From contig NC_019684.1 in the NCBI RefSeq assembly GCF_000316645.1, positions 1,054,001 to 1,118,000 on the forward strand: DNA of 64,000 bases, in the 5' to 3' direction. Shown in pieces: positions 8,341 through 17,677 of the stretch. Position 1 is the first letter of the stretch, and every line of letters starts with the position of its first letter. The notes beneath the pieces were generated by a model. That model was not told the DNA's origin and did no database searches. It saw only the letters and a list, made by a program, of their open reading frames with translations. The stretch is from Nostoc sp. PCC 7524 (GTDB lineage: Bacteria; Cyanobacteriota; Cyanobacteriia; Cyanobacteriales; Nostocaceae). The position numbers were made by a program, and so were the translations under genes.

Positions 8341-9303
8341 ATGAAACAATTTTCTGACAACCAATTTATTGTTAATAATAGTACCTCTAATCTAGTAAAT
8401 CCATTTGCGGCTTTTGGTAGTCATACTACTAACAGTAGTGTGTTAGTGGGTGATAGGAATACATCTGTAATTAGTGATATTGATTTTTTAATTAGGAATA
8501 GAACTAGCCAAATTCCACAATTGATTTTTGACCGCTTAAAGTTAATTTTAGGTGATGACTTCTTCAATGGCGCTAACAACCAATTTTTCACTAACGGAGG
8601 CAACCCTTTTACTATTGGTAATACACCTGTTGGTAACGGTAATAGGGACTTCGGGAATGACAATGCAACTATAGGTAACGGTAACTGGTACTGGGACTAT
8701 GTTAGTAATAATTCGACTCTAGGTAATGGCAATTGGTATTTCGGTAATGATAATACAACCATAGGTAACGGCAATTGGGATTTCGGTAATAACAATACAA
8801 TTATTGGTAACGGTAATTGGGTGTTTACCAGTGGTAACACAGTTATTGGTAATGGTAACTGGCTGGTAGATAGCGACAATACAAGTATTGGTATAAGTAA
8901 CAATACCGAAAGCTTAGAGTTGTTTTTACAAGTAAGTCAGACTGATATTGACAACTTAATTAACTCGCTTGTCGGGAGAATAGGTCAAGATTTTATGGTG
9001 TTAACAGAAAATTTTGACACAACAGAATCTGAGACATTTAATCGACTCATCGTTTCTAGAAGTTCTGAAACTAATAATGGTAATATATCTACTGACATTG
9101 AGCAGTTCTTGAAAATACTCAGTATCATTCCTAGCAATCAGATACCTTACCAACCAGGACAAAACGTTCAATCTGTCCCAGAACCTACATCGTCAATGTC
9201 GTTGATATTATTTGGCTGCGTATGTTGGCTGTTTTTGAGGCGTTGGAGGAGAAATGAACCGAAAAACAGCATATTTGTGAGCTTGAGGCGATCGCAACCC
9301 TAA
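8341..9303 (+). CDS. Asn/Gly-repeat protein with PEP-CTERM sorting signal
   Basis: 320 residues. The centre (about 95-185) is a run of imperfect repeats of the type IGNGNW-(Y/D/V)FGN(D/N)NT, resembling beta-solenoid or ice-binding-like repeats. The C-terminus has VPEPTSS, a hydrophobic stretch (SLILFGCVCWLFL) and an Arg cluster RRWRR, the PEP-CTERM exosortase signal, followed by an unusually long tail of about 20 residues. No N-terminal signal peptide is visible (it starts MKQFSDNQFIVNN), which is odd for an exosortase substrate. An upstream start was not found. It is probably a surface protein made with its left neighbour. Confidence 0.7.
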   Translation: MKQFSDNQFIVNNSTSNLVNPFAAFGSHTTNSSVLVGDRNTSVISDIDFLIRNRTSQIPQLIFDRLKLILGDDFFNGANNQFFTNGGNPFTIGNTPVGNGNRDFGNDNATIGNGNWYWDYVSNNSTLGNGNWYFGNDNTTIGNGNWDFGNNNTIIGNGNWVFTSGNTVIGNGNWLVDSDNTSIGISNNTESLELFLQVSQTDIDNLINSLVGRIGQDFMVLTENFDTTESETFNRLIVSRSSETNNGNISTDIEQFLKILSIIPSNQIPYQPGQNVQSVPEPTSSMSLILFGCVCWLFLRRWRRNEPKNSIFVSLRRSQP

Positions 9304-9504
9304 ATATCAGACTATAACTAAACTCAAGAAAATATATAATCAAATTCACAATAATTAAGATTATTTTAATTAGTTAAAACTAATTTAGTTGTCGTTGCAT
9401 TTGTTTACATATCTTGCATTGTTATATTGCAGTTTGTAACTATTTTGTGTAATCCCAAAGAATATTCCTTTAGACTGAATTTCAATTGCCAAAGATAGGG
9501 ATGA

Positions 9505-9837
9505 ATGCAAATGCACGCAAGCAGTTTGTTGTGTCACGGTTTTGTAGTTGCTGTTTCCTTTGTAGCTTGTATTATTGGCTTGGCTTTACTTTGGGATGGC
9601 AAAGATACCAAGAATGATGATCGAGCAGAAACAGAACTAATTTTATTTAGAATGAGCTTTACTTACTGGCTCGTTTATTGTGTAGCGTTTGGTCTAGAGA
9701 AGTTAGTTTTCTCTAATTACGAACCCGTAATCATGACTTTAAAAATAACTACTGCTTTATCATATTTTTTAACTTTTTCTTGCATAGTCAGCTTGCCACT
9801 CCACAAATTTGCAGTGCATCAAGAGGTTGAGGAATAG
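9505..9837 (+). CDS. Small membrane protein, function unknown
   Basis: 110 residues with about three hydrophobic segments (residues 8-30, 50-68 and 78-98) separated by a charged DGKDTKNDDRAE loop. It has no family I recognise. Starts at 9505 and 9511 are both possible, and the ribosome site (GATAGGGATGA) is weak. Both flanks are free of other genes, and codon use looks like that of the neighbours, so I keep it as a probable gene. Confidence 0.5.
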   Translation: MQMHASSLLCHGFVVAVSFVACIIGLALLWDGKDTKNDDRAETELILFRMSFTYWLVYCVAFGLEKLVFSNYEPVIMTLKITTALSYFLTFSCIVSLPLHKFAVHQEVEE

Positions 9838-9889
9838 TCATTAGTCATTAGTCATGATTGGTGATGGCAATATTCTTGACTGTAGACTA

Positions 9890-10216
9890 TCAGGAAATTC
9901 TCATGGCGATCGCAATTATTTCTTCGAGTTTATCCTGACTCAGAGTTGTCAGGATAAACACCTCTTGTACTGTCTTACCGTGTCGGGCAATGACTTTGTA
10001 CCCACCACGAATCGGTACAGACACACGCAATTGCATTTTGGGGGAATGGCCTCTGACTCTGCCAATGACACCTGGGGTGATGGTTTGAATGCCATCTTGC
10101 TGACAGAGGCGCTCTAAAATTGGAATTAGGCCAGGAATATGAGTTGAATGGTTCCAAACTAATCTGCCATCTTTACGAGCAGCAGCTTTTTGGGATTCTG
10201 AGTTGGGTTTACCCAT
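9890..10216 (-). CDS. DUF2103 predicted metal-binding protein
   Basis: 108 residues. The sequence (DGRLVWNHSTHIPGLIPILE, then PGVIGRVRGHSP and VARHGKTVQEVFI-like segments) matches the cyanobacterial DUF2103 family, described as predicted metal-binding. It lies five bases downstream of clpS on the same strand, so the two are probably co-transcribed. The biochemical role is unknown. Confidence 0.75.
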   Translation of the reverse strand: MGKPNSESQKAAARKDGRLVWNHSTHIPGLIPILERLCQQDGIQTITPGVIGRVRGHSPKMQLRVSVPIRGGYKVIARHGKTVQEVFILTTLSQDKLEEIIAIAMRIS

Positions 10217-10221
10217 GATAA

Positions 10222-10563
10222 TTAAGCTGCCTCTAATGGGGCCATTGTTAATCCAGCCCGACGCAATTGTTGGTGATACAATTCTGCTGGTTCTTGTGGC
10301 CCTACCCAGACAATTGCTTGTCCTTCATAATGGACTTGATTAGTTAAGTCCCAAGCTAAATCACTGGTCATCCCTGGTATATACTTCATCAAACACTCAG
10401 CTACGTGTTGAAAAGTATTGAAATCATCATTTAAAACAATCACCTTATAATTCGGGTAAGGCTTCTTGACAACTTGACTAGACTTTTCTGGAGTTACAGT
10501 TGGTGCTGTAGCCATAGTAAAAGCCACTGCTGAACGTGTTTTAACCATAGAGCAGTTACTCAA
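10222..10563 (-). CDS. clpS: ATP-dependent Clp protease adaptor ClpS
   Basis: 113 residues. The core KVIVLNDDFNTFQHVAECLM, then VHYEGQAIVWVG and PAELYHQQLRRAGLTMAPLE, is the ClpS fold that binds the ClpA/ClpC N-domain and delivers N-degron substrates. The first 30 residues are a non-conserved extension, and internal Met codons at residues 6 and 18 are alternative starts. It forms a two-gene unit with the DUF2103 gene. Confidence 0.92.
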   Translation of the reverse strand: MSNCSMVKTRSAVAFTMATAPTVTPEKSSQVVKKPYPNYKVIVLNDDFNTFQHVAECLMKYIPGMTSDLAWDLTNQVHYEGQAIVWVGPQEPAELYHQQLRRAGLTMAPLEAA

Positions 10564-10615
10564 CAGAATTTTACAAAACTACACTACAAATATCTAGTTT
10601 AGTCCATAGAGTCTT

Positions 10616-10746
10616 ATGGTTGGGGATTGGAGACTGGGGATTGGGAAAGCAGGGGGAGCAGGGGGAGCAGGGGGAGCAGGGGAGAATAACTATTGCCTAT
10701 TGCCTATTGCCTATTGCCTATTGCCTATTGCCTATTGCCTATTGCC
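10616..10746. repeat. Short tandem repeats (GCAGGGGGA and TATTGCC types)
   Basis: The first part has GGGATTGGG and AGCAGGGGG units. From 10691 to 10746 there are eight perfect copies of the 7-bp unit TATTGCC. Such heptameric repeats are typical of Nostoc intergenic DNA. They sit between two convergent-side genes with no other feature. Confidence 0.85.
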
Positions 10747-10749
10747 TTC

Positions 10750-12786
10750 CTACCTCCAATCTTCCCAATTTTGGTTAAAAATTGAAGTATCAGGGAAAGC
10801 AGTAGGATTGCCATTTTTTTCTAAAAGGCGTTTTAGGGTTTGCAATTGCGGTTCTGGTTTTGGTAAATCGTCTACGAGTTGGTAGGGTGCAACGTTGTTG
10901 TTCAGGGAGAATGCCGCAACTGTTCCCGCCGCAGCGCCAGCAGACCATTCAAAGGAATGAACTCGATAAGCAGCAGCCGCAATGTGACTGGTAGCAATAC
11001 TTTTACCACCTACGATTAAGTTGTCGATTTTTTGGGGAATCATCGCCCTTAGCGCAATTTGGAAGGGGTATGCTTGTCCACCACCTCGCCTTTCCCCAGG
11101 ACGTTCTCTGTTACCGGGGGCTTCTGGTGGGCTTTTTTCCATGCAAGGGTGAAAGTCAATGGCGTAGTGACCAATACCTACAGCATCAGGGAAAATAGTA
11201 GAACGACTCCGCCGCATGGCTTTGTCTGGTGAAACTTGACCAGAAATGACCGATGTTGCTTCTAAACCTGCTAATGTAGCTCTTAACTGGCGATACATTG
11301 CTGGTGGTAGGGTTTTGCGATAATACTCGTCATTGTAGTCGCGGCGCGAAATATCAACTTCCCAAATAGTAAAGCCTCCCGGTTGTCCCCAACTGGGACG
11401 GCCGATGATGCGTCTTCCTTCCCGCATATATGGATATTTCGATAAGCCGTGGGCTGTTCCCATTGGGGAATTTAACCCAGATAAAAAGCGGTTATTGGTT
11501 TGTTGACGTTTTACGCCTTTCCCTAATTGGGAATCAGTCGTGCCGGCTACTAACCAGTAATAGTAAGATAAAGCGTGTTCCTCACCTTTACGGAGAGTTT
11601 CCGTCCTCAGCCCACCCAGCCAACCACCTGGTCTTAATTGTCCTGTAGCTTGTAACTGTTGGCGAGTGTAAACTAAATTATCTTTGGCTGTACCAGGGCG
11701 ATAGTCATTACCCCAAGTCCAGTTTTGCATGGAGATGTCCCCTGGTGTAGGGGCAGTAAAATTGACACCGCCGAATCTTGTCGGTTGTCCTGTGGTGGGA
11801 CTCCAAATGCGGCGGTAGGTGAAAACTAAACCAAAGTCAGCTAGGCGTTGTAATTCATAACTGAAATAGGGCGAATACTTTAAATAAAATGGGGGCATTT
11901 TTTGAGGTACTGGTTCTCTAGTAGCCTCCATCGCAAAGGTATAAGTAAAGCCTTGGGTACAATAAGGATCATTAGTGCTGCTAGAAGAAGACGGTTCTAG
12001 GTAGGAACGAGGATCAATACCTAGACGGTAAGGGACATCAGCTAAACCAACAATTTCTCCGGTTTCGCTAGCATCAACGACATACCATTTGGGAGCGTTT
12101 CCCTTGGTTTGCTTAGGAACTAAGCGAATAATAGTTTTGGTAAACCGAGATGAGTTTTGATAACGATAAGCGTCTTCGATGGTTTGTGAGAGGTGAAAAG
12201 TATTGAGAGGTGGCGCACCTGGGGCTGGTTGATGTTGGATTGCGATCGCGCTATCAATTAATTGTCCAGTTGTATTAGGATTATTTCTAGAAATTCCTAA
12301 CTCTTTAATTACCGTGTTGGGAAACCATTCCAGCTTACCTCTACCCCGTTTTTCCGCATCCTTGAGCATCTGCACCGTAATTTCATGAGCATCACGGGGT
12401 AAAAAACAGGAATCACTCACCCAGCAATCCCCAGGGTTAAGCTGTCCGTATTTTTTCTGGATGCGGTTTCGCAGTTCCAAATAGCCACGAGAATAAAACT
12501 GGCGACTGCGTTGAGTTGGACGCTCATCTAAAGCAGATGTCCCCTGAGAAGAAATTTGTCCTCCCAACCAGTCAGTTATTTCTGTTAAGCAAACCCTTTT
12601 TCCCGCTAGCAAACCCTCATAAGCTGTCGCGACACCAGAAAGTCCACCCCCTACCACTAAAATGTCACAATTGACAGTCTTGTCTGGATTTCTTGGTGGT
12701 GCAGCAACAATAGCAGAAATAGGTATTAGGTAGCCAGAGATTAAACTAAGACTAAGAACTGAGGCTACTTGGTGTCTGCGCTTCAT
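10750..12786 (-). CDS. Exported FAD-dependent oxidoreductase
   Basis: I take the start at Met 12786 rather than 12816, because it puts [19 protein letters not shown] directly at the N-terminus as an export signal. A Rossmann dinucleotide site [20 protein letters not shown] follows. The long body includes [20 protein letters not shown] and near the C-terminus [21 protein letters not shown], as in the PF12831 group of FAD-dependent oxidoreductases. About 678 residues from this start. The substrate is unknown, and the signal suggests a periplasmic or membrane-associated location. No operon partner is visible. Confidence 0.8.
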   Translation of the reverse strand: MKRRHQVASVLSLSLISGYLIPISAIVAAPPRNPDKTVNCDILVVGGGLSGVATAYEGLLAGKRVCLTEITDWLGGQISSQGTSALDERPTQRSRQFYSRGYLELRNRIQKKYGQLNPGDCWVSDSCFLPRDAHEITVQMLKDAEKRGRGKLEWFPNTVIKELGISRNNPNTTGQLIDSAIAIQHQPAPGAPPLNTFHLSQTIEDAYRYQNSSRFTKTIIRLVPKQTKGNAPKWYVVDASETGEIVGLADVPYRLGIDPRSYLEPSSSSSTNDPYCTQGFTYTFAMEATREPVPQKMPPFYLKYSPYFSYELQRLADFGLVFTYRRIWSPTTGQPTRFGGVNFTAPTPGDISMQNWTWGNDYRPGTAKDNLVYTRQQLQATGQLRPGGWLGGLRTETLRKGEEHALSYYYWLVAGTTDSQLGKGVKRQQTNNRFLSGLNSPMGTAHGLSKYPYMREGRRIIGRPSWGQPGGFTIWEVDISRRDYNDEYYRKTLPPAMYRQLRATLAGLEATSVISGQVSPDKAMRRSRSTIFPDAVGIGHYAIDFHPCMEKSPPEAPGNRERPGERRGGGQAYPFQIALRAMIPQKIDNLIVGGKSIATSHIAAAAYRVHSFEWSAGAAAGTVAAFSLNNNVAPYQLVDDLPKPEPQLQTLKRLLEKNGNPTAFPDTSIFNQNWEDWR

Positions 12787-12859
12787 GATTTGATAACTGT
12801 TTCTACGCTGTGCCAACTTGTAGACGTTACCATTCTAGGAAGGTTCATTACAAGTTCAG

Positions 12860-13012
12860 CTTGGGGATTGGGGATTGGGGATTGGGGATTACAGCGTTGT
12901 ATCTGACTGATGCGCCTTTGAAAAACTAAATTTTGTTATACATAAAAAAGTATTGCCCTTACACCTTTACCCTACTCCCCACTCCCTACTCCCCACTCCC
13001 TATTTCCCAGAC
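12860..13012. repeat. Short tandem repeats before the coiled-coil/TPR gene
   Basis: Copies of TTGGGGA at about 12860-12890 and of CCCACTCCCTACT at about 12965-13010 fill the leader. The second set can be read as an N-terminal extension of the next gene, but it is repeat-derived and I exclude it from the protein. Confidence 0.8.
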
Positions 13013-13019
13013 AGTCCCG

Positions 13020-15239
13020 ATGAAGAGCAAAAATCAAATTGTTTTATCCTTACTTTTGAAAAGCGCCATAGTCTTTTCACCCTTGCTGCTATCTGCTGAG
13101 ATTAGTAGTGGACAAACTTCACCATCTCCCTCTAAACAACAGATTACTACTCAGGTAATCGCGCAAGTACCAGCAGAAACTCGCGTTAGGGAGCAAATCC
13201 AAACTGATTTTGAGCGAGCCTTCAACCGCACCACTATTTTGCTCAATATTTGGTTAGTTATCTTGAGTTTATTTCCAGTGGCGATTATTGCTTTATTTTG
13301 GCTATTGCGACGGGTAGCTATTCGGGAAATTGTTGATAGAGCAATGGCACAATTGCAAGGAGTGGAAAAATTAGAAGGACAGCTAACTCTTGTTAAGCAA
13401 GATGCTGAAAATCTCATCCAAGAAGCTAAAGGCATTACTCGCGCTTTAGAACAAGAAGCTGAAGCTTTACAGCAAAAAATTAAAATTGAGCATGATAATT
13501 TAGATTTCGTTACATCAGAAATATTACAAGCTAAGGCTGATAATTTAACTCGCATCTCTACTGAATTTACAAACTTTCAAAATAAGATAGAAAATTTAGT
13601 CTCTGAATTTGCCCATCAATTATCTCAACTTGAGTTAGATACTCAAAAACAAAAAGATATTACTTGGGAAAATCTAGGTAAGGCAGAATCAGCACTGACA
13701 TATCAATTTTCAGAACTACAAAGAGATACTGAGCAACAAAAAAACCTAGTTTTAGAAGATTTAGAAAAAACCAAGCTGGAATTTCAAACCCAGCTAGCAA
13801 ATTTATATACTGACACTGATAATCACAAAAATGATATTTTGACAGGTTTAACGAATCTGCAATCAGCATTGACTGTGAATTTAGCTGCTTTAGAGGCAGA
13901 TGTACAACAACAAAAAGATATTAAGCTAGAAAATCTGCAAGCAATAGAGAATTCCTTCCAGTCTCAAGTATCAGATTTCACCGTTGATACACAGCAACAC
14001 AAAGATAATTTCATTGCCAATTTAGCTCAAATCCAATCGGAATTGTCACAGCAAGTTACTCATGCTCAATCAGAAGTACAAACTCAGCAAAATAGAGCAT
14101 TACACAATCTGGAAGAGTTAGAGAAGTTATTTAAAGTGCAAATTGAGGAATTGCAATCACAAATTAAACAAGAGTTAACAAAATTGCAGTCTGAGTTTGC
14201 CTCTCAATTGGCTGAGTTACAGATAGATGTGAAAAACCGCAAACAGCAAATTATTACAGATTTAGAAAAATCTGGTTCGGAGTTTGTTTCACAGTTTTCT
14301 GAATTACAGTTAAATGCTCAACAGCAGAAGTTTGTTATTCTCGAAAAGCTGGAAAGGTTAGAGACAGAATTTGTCTCGCAACTGTCCGAGTTACAGTTAG
14401 ATGCTCAACAACGTAAGGATGCAATCTTACATGAATTAACTGAAGTTCAACCTACACCAAAACCTACACCAATCCCAACCGAGATATCAACACAGGAACC
14501 ACAGCCGGAAATATCGCCTGAGCAGTTAAAATCAACTGTTGAGGATTACATTCAACAGGGTGATGCTTTATTTTCTCAAAAGCAATACGCAGACGCGATC
14601 GCCTGTTATGAACAAGCTGTTAAAATCCAAGCTGATCATGCTGTCACCTGGTTTAAATGTGGTTTGACTTTCGCCAGATTAAAACGCTATAAACAAGCGA
14701 TCGCCTCTTATAACCGCGCCATTAAAATCCAACCAGACTATCATCAAGCTTGGTGCGATCGCGGTGTCGCTTTCGGTTATTTAGGACGACATCAAGATGC
14801 TTTCACATCTTTTGATCAGGCGATAAAAATTAAACCTGATGATGCCGTTGCCTGGATGAATCGCGGTTTAGCGTTGATAGAATTGGAACAATACGAAGAG
14901 GCGATCGCCTCCTTCGACAAATCCCTAGCATTACAACCAGATTCTGCTAAAGCTTGGAATAAACGCGGTTACACTCTCGTCAGATTGGGACGCGATAATG
15001 AAGCCATCAAATCTTTTGACAAAGCATTAGCAAGTAAACCAGACTACGCCATTGCTTACTACAACAAAGCCGCCTGTTATGCCCTACAAAGAGAACTGCA
15101 ATTAGCCTTAGACAATCTACAACAAGCTATCAGCTTAAATCCCAGATATCGAGAAGATGCTGCAACCGATATAGATTTTGATGATATTGCCGATGATGAG
15201 GATTTCAAAAAATTATTAGCCGAGGAAATTAAGCAATAA
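13020..15239 (+). CDS. Membrane protein with long coiled coil and C-terminal TPR repeats
   Basis: The start is set at ATG 13020, since the 29 upstream in-frame codons are repeat-derived and a good signal sequence (NQIVLSLLLKSAIVFSPLLL) begins here. 739 residues: signal peptide, one membrane segment (ILLNIWLVILSLFPVAIIAL), then about 350 residues of heptad-rich coiled coil with repeated QLSELQLDAQQ-type units. A Pro-rich hinge follows, then about six TPR repeats ending in a TDIDFDDIADDEDF motif. It is probably a periplasm-exposed scaffold; the partner is unknown. The coiled-coil units look internally duplicated. Confidence 0.75.
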   Translation: MKSKNQIVLSLLLKSAIVFSPLLLSAEISSGQTSPSPSKQQITTQVIAQVPAETRVREQIQTDFERAFNRTTILLNIWLVILSLFPVAIIALFWLLRRVAIREIVDRAMAQLQGVEKLEGQLTLVKQDAENLIQEAKGITRALEQEAEALQQKIKIEHDNLDFVTSEILQAKADNLTRISTEFTNFQNKIENLVSEFAHQLSQLELDTQKQKDITWENLGKAESALTYQFSELQRDTEQQKNLVLEDLEKTKLEFQTQLANLYTDTDNHKNDILTGLTNLQSALTVNLAALEADVQQQKDIKLENLQAIENSFQSQVSDFTVDTQQHKDNFIANLAQIQSELSQQVTHAQSEVQTQQNRALHNLEELEKLFKVQIEELQSQIKQELTKLQSEFASQLAELQIDVKNRKQQIITDLEKSGSEFVSQFSELQLNAQQQKFVILEKLERLETEFVSQLSELQLDAQQRKDAILHELTEVQPTPKPTPIPTEISTQEPQPEISPEQLKSTVEDYIQQGDALFSQKQYADAIACYEQAVKIQADHAVTWFKCGLTFARLKRYKQAIASYNRAIKIQPDYHQAWCDRGVAFGYLGRHQDAFTSFDQAIKIKPDDAVAWMNRGLALIELEQYEEAIASFDKSLALQPDSAKAWNKRGYTLVRLGRDNEAIKSFDKALASKPDYAIAYYNKAACYALQRELQLALDNLQQAISLNPRYREDAATDIDFDDIADDEDFKKLLAEEIKQ

Positions 15240-15632
15240 CTCAATAAACATCTTACAAAATTTATAATCTTAGTGTCCTTCTTTGCGTCTGATTAAACGC
15301 AGATGGAAGCAGATGGACGCAGATAAATTTGTACCTTATTAGACTATAAAACTCTATAGCTATTTAAACTAGATTAAAAAATCATTAAATATTTGATTAT
15401 ATGCTTTAAAATAATGTATCATCATCCATTGATATAATTCCTATTCTCTAGTGAAAATTTGCAAGCTTGCTATTTAGTAATTTGTCTATTTATTTTTCTT
15501 TCTAAAAAGGCATAACAATTGACAATTCATGTATGACTAACATAGGATGGAGGGCAAAATCTACCTAGTAGTTACATTCATAAAATCTTGTGTTTAGCAA
15601 ATAAAAACCACAAAGAATTAGGGTAAAACTAA
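15240..15632. other. Intergenic region without a clear gene
   Basis: It contains a short repeat (ACGCAGATGGAAGCAGATGG) at about 15297-15325 and is otherwise AT-rich leader sequence for the small exported protein downstream. No RNA gene or terminator is recognised. Confidence 0.5.
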
Positions 15633-15980
15633 ATGAAAACTAAAAACATTGTTGCCTTAGTTAGTCTGGTAGCTATTGCAAGTTTAGGGAACCCGGTTCA
15701 TGCTCAATCACCAGTAGCACCAGTCACAAACACAGAAGATTATAAATTAACGGGTGATTCTCTAGAAGGAATTAACTACAGATCAGCCCAGGACGACTTT
15801 AAAAATTTCTTCGATGGCAGTATCTCTAGTAATAACGAGGGAGAAAATACAACTCCCGGTGGGTTGAGAGTAAATGAATCAATATCATTACCAGATAACT
15901 CCCAGTTATTGCAATCAGTGCCACAGTCTGTAAACGGCTCTGAAGCCTTACAACTCCAGTTAGATTTAGAGAATCAGTAA
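15633..15980 (+). CDS. Small exported protein, function unknown
   Basis: 115 residues. A clear signal peptide (KTKNIVALVSLVAIASLG, cleavage after HAQ near residue 25) is followed by an acidic, polar mature part with no Cys and no recognisable domain. It is probably periplasmic or secreted. It stands alone, with a 393-bp AT-rich leader on the left and a palindromic repeat on the right. Confidence 0.65.
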   Translation: MKTKNIVALVSLVAIASLGNPVHAQSPVAPVTNTEDYKLTGDSLEGINYRSAQDDFKNFFDGSISSNNEGENTTPGGLRVNESISLPDNSQLLQSVPQSVNGSEALQLQLDLENQ

Positions 15981-15992
15981 GTCAGGAATATT

Positions 15993-16082
15993 AGACATCT
16001 CCAAAAAAGAATGTAGAGACGAGAATCCCTACCCATGGAACGTCTCTACTGGAAAACGCATATTTAATTTCTGGAGATGTCT
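15993..16082. repeat. 90-bp dispersed palindromic repeat, copy 1
   Basis: The ends AGACATCTCCA and TGGAGATGTCT are inverted repeats, and inside is a second inverted pair around GTAGAGACG / CGTCTCTAC. A near-identical copy lies on the other strand at 52963-53051. The size and ends suggest a small non-autonomous element. Confidence 0.75.
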
Positions 16083-16111
16083 ATTAGCGATCGCACTATG
16101 TTGTAATGGTT

Positions 16112-16146
16112 CGTAGTCGGGACTGAAGTCCTGACTACAAAACTTT
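16112..16146. repeat. Short dispersed palindrome
   Basis: GTTCGTAGTCGGGACTGAAG with TCCTGACTACAAAAC forms a small hairpin. Related copies are seen near 7092 and 18968 (GTTCGTAGTCAGGACTTTAG). It is a common cyanobacterial intergenic repeat. Confidence 0.6.
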
Positions 16147-16254
16147 AATTTTGTGACACAGCAGAAAACTTGAGTTGCCACAGCCGGATCTAAGCGATAA
16201 TGCTGCCAACGGAATGCAGTAGAATTAATCCTTTAGATAGAGGAGGGCAAAAAG

Positions 16255-17607
16255 ATGACTCGTGTCATCATTGTGCGTCACGGTCAAAGCACATATAACA
16301 CTGAGCGAAGAATTCAAGGGCGCACCGACGTATCAACATTAACAGAAAAAGGCCGTACTGATGCGAGTAAGGTAGGCAAAGCCCTCAGTAATATTTCCTT
16401 TCATGCAATTTATAGCAGTCCACTCCAGCGAGCCAAACAGACAGCAGAAATTATTCACAGTGAGTTAGCAACTCATTCTCAGCCATCTCCTGTTGTTCAA
16501 ACCTCTGAGCAGCTACTGGAAATTGACTTACCTTTGTGGGCAGAAATGCTGAGTGCTGAGGTACAACAGCAGTTTGCAGAAGATTACCGCATTTGGCATG
16601 AACAACCCCACGAACTAAAAATGCTAGTTGACAAAGGTGGGGAAACCAAAGAACATTTTCCTGTGCTGGCTTTGTATGAACAAGCGCGGCAGTTTTGGCA
16701 AGAAATTTTACCCCATCATCAAGGCGAAACTATCTTAATAGTCGGTCATAACGGCATCAATCGCGCCTTGATTAGCACAGCTTTGGGCATCTCCCCCAGT
16801 CGTTACCATTCCATACAACAATCTAACTGTGGTATCAACGTTTTAAACTTTTCTGGGGGATTGGGCGAACCAGTGCAACTAGAGTCCATGAACCAAACAC
16901 AACATATGGGCGAAGCTCTGCCCTCCTTGCGCCCTAGTCATCAAGGTGTAAGATTGTTGCTGGTGCGTCACGGAGAAACCGAGTGGAATCGCCAAACCAG
17001 ATTTCAAGGACAAATTGACGTTCCCCTCAATGACAATGGGAGAAAACAAGCCCAAAAAGCCGGGGAATTTCTCAAAGATGTCGCCCTTGATTTTGCTGTC
17101 AGCAGCACAATGGCACGTCCTAAAGAAACAGCCGAAATTATCTTGCAACATCATCCTAGTGTAAATTTAGAGTTGCAAGACGGCTTAAGAGAAATCGGAC
17201 ATGGACTTTGGGAAGGCAAATTAGAAGTAGAAATAGAGCAAGAATTCCCTGGAGAGTTGCACCGTTGGCGCACAACGCCAGCAGAGGTACAAATGCCAGA
17301 AGGAGAGAATTTACAACAAGTCTGGGAGCGTAGCACCGCTACTTGGCAAGCAATTGTCCAATCCGCCTTAGAAAATCAACGCCAAACCGGATTAATAGTG
17401 GCTCATGACGCTACCAATAAAACCTTACTGTGTCATATCCTAGGTTTACCTGCTGATAATTTCTGGAATTTCCGCCAAGGTAACGGTGCTGTTAGCGTCA
17501 TTGACTACCCTGATGGACTAAATGGGTTGCCAGTATTGCAAGCAATGAATATTACCACTCATTTAAGTGGCGGCGTACTGGATAAAACGGCAGCTGGAGC
17601 ATTGTAG
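16255..17607 (+). CDS. Two-domain histidine phosphatase (phosphoglycerate-mutase-like)
   Basis: 450 residues made of two complete histidine-phosphatase domains. Domain 1 has RHG at residues 8-10 (VIIVRHGQSTYN) and LIVGHNGINRA. Domain 2 has RHG at 238-240 (LLLVRHGETEWN) and LIVAHDATNK. The RHG histidine is phosphorylated during catalysis and the later His acts with it, so both domains look competent. Cyanobacterial proteins of this build are annotated as phosphoglycerate mutase or 2-carboxy-D-arabinitol-1-phosphatase; the substrate cannot be read from sequence. GAGGAGGGC-like bases precede the ATG. Confidence 0.88.
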   Translation: MTRVIIVRHGQSTYNTERRIQGRTDVSTLTEKGRTDASKVGKALSNISFHAIYSSPLQRAKQTAEIIHSELATHSQPSPVVQTSEQLLEIDLPLWAEMLSAEVQQQFAEDYRIWHEQPHELKMLVDKGGETKEHFPVLALYEQARQFWQEILPHHQGETILIVGHNGINRALISTALGISPSRYHSIQQSNCGINVLNFSGGLGEPVQLESMNQTQHMGEALPSLRPSHQGVRLLLVRHGETEWNRQTRFQGQIDVPLNDNGRKQAQKAGEFLKDVALDFAVSSTMARPKETAEIILQHHPSVNLELQDGLREIGHGLWEGKLEVEIEQEFPGELHRWRTTPAEVQMPEGENLQQVWERSTATWQAIVQSALENQRQTGLIVAHDATNKTLLCHILGLPADNFWNFRQGNGAVSVIDYPDGLNGLPVLQAMNITTHLSGGVLDKTAAGAL

Positions 17608-17613
17608 GGGGTG

Positions 17614-17660
17614 TTCAGCTGTCTTCAGACAGGTATATAAACAATAGAGAAACAGCTGAA
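17614..17660. promoter_or_regulatory. Inverted repeat between phosphatase and dihydroorotase-like genes
   Basis: TTCAGCTGT (17614-17622) and ACAGCTGAA (17652-17660) are a perfect 9-bp inverted repeat around a 29-base loop that holds another small palindrome (CTGTCTTCAGACAG). There is no T-run after it, so it is not a typical terminator. It could be an operator or an RNA hairpin in the leader of the next gene. Confidence 0.4.
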
Positions 17661-17677
17661 GCACTGATATAGCTCAA

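Noticed and set aside
9854..10117. 87-codon open frame on the plus strand
   Set aside because: It lies antisense to the DUF2103 gene, which has recognisable family similarity and clpS as neighbour.
12933..13019. 29-codon upstream extension of the coiled-coil/TPR protein
   Set aside because: Most of it derives from heptamer repeats, and the signal peptide starts properly at 13020.
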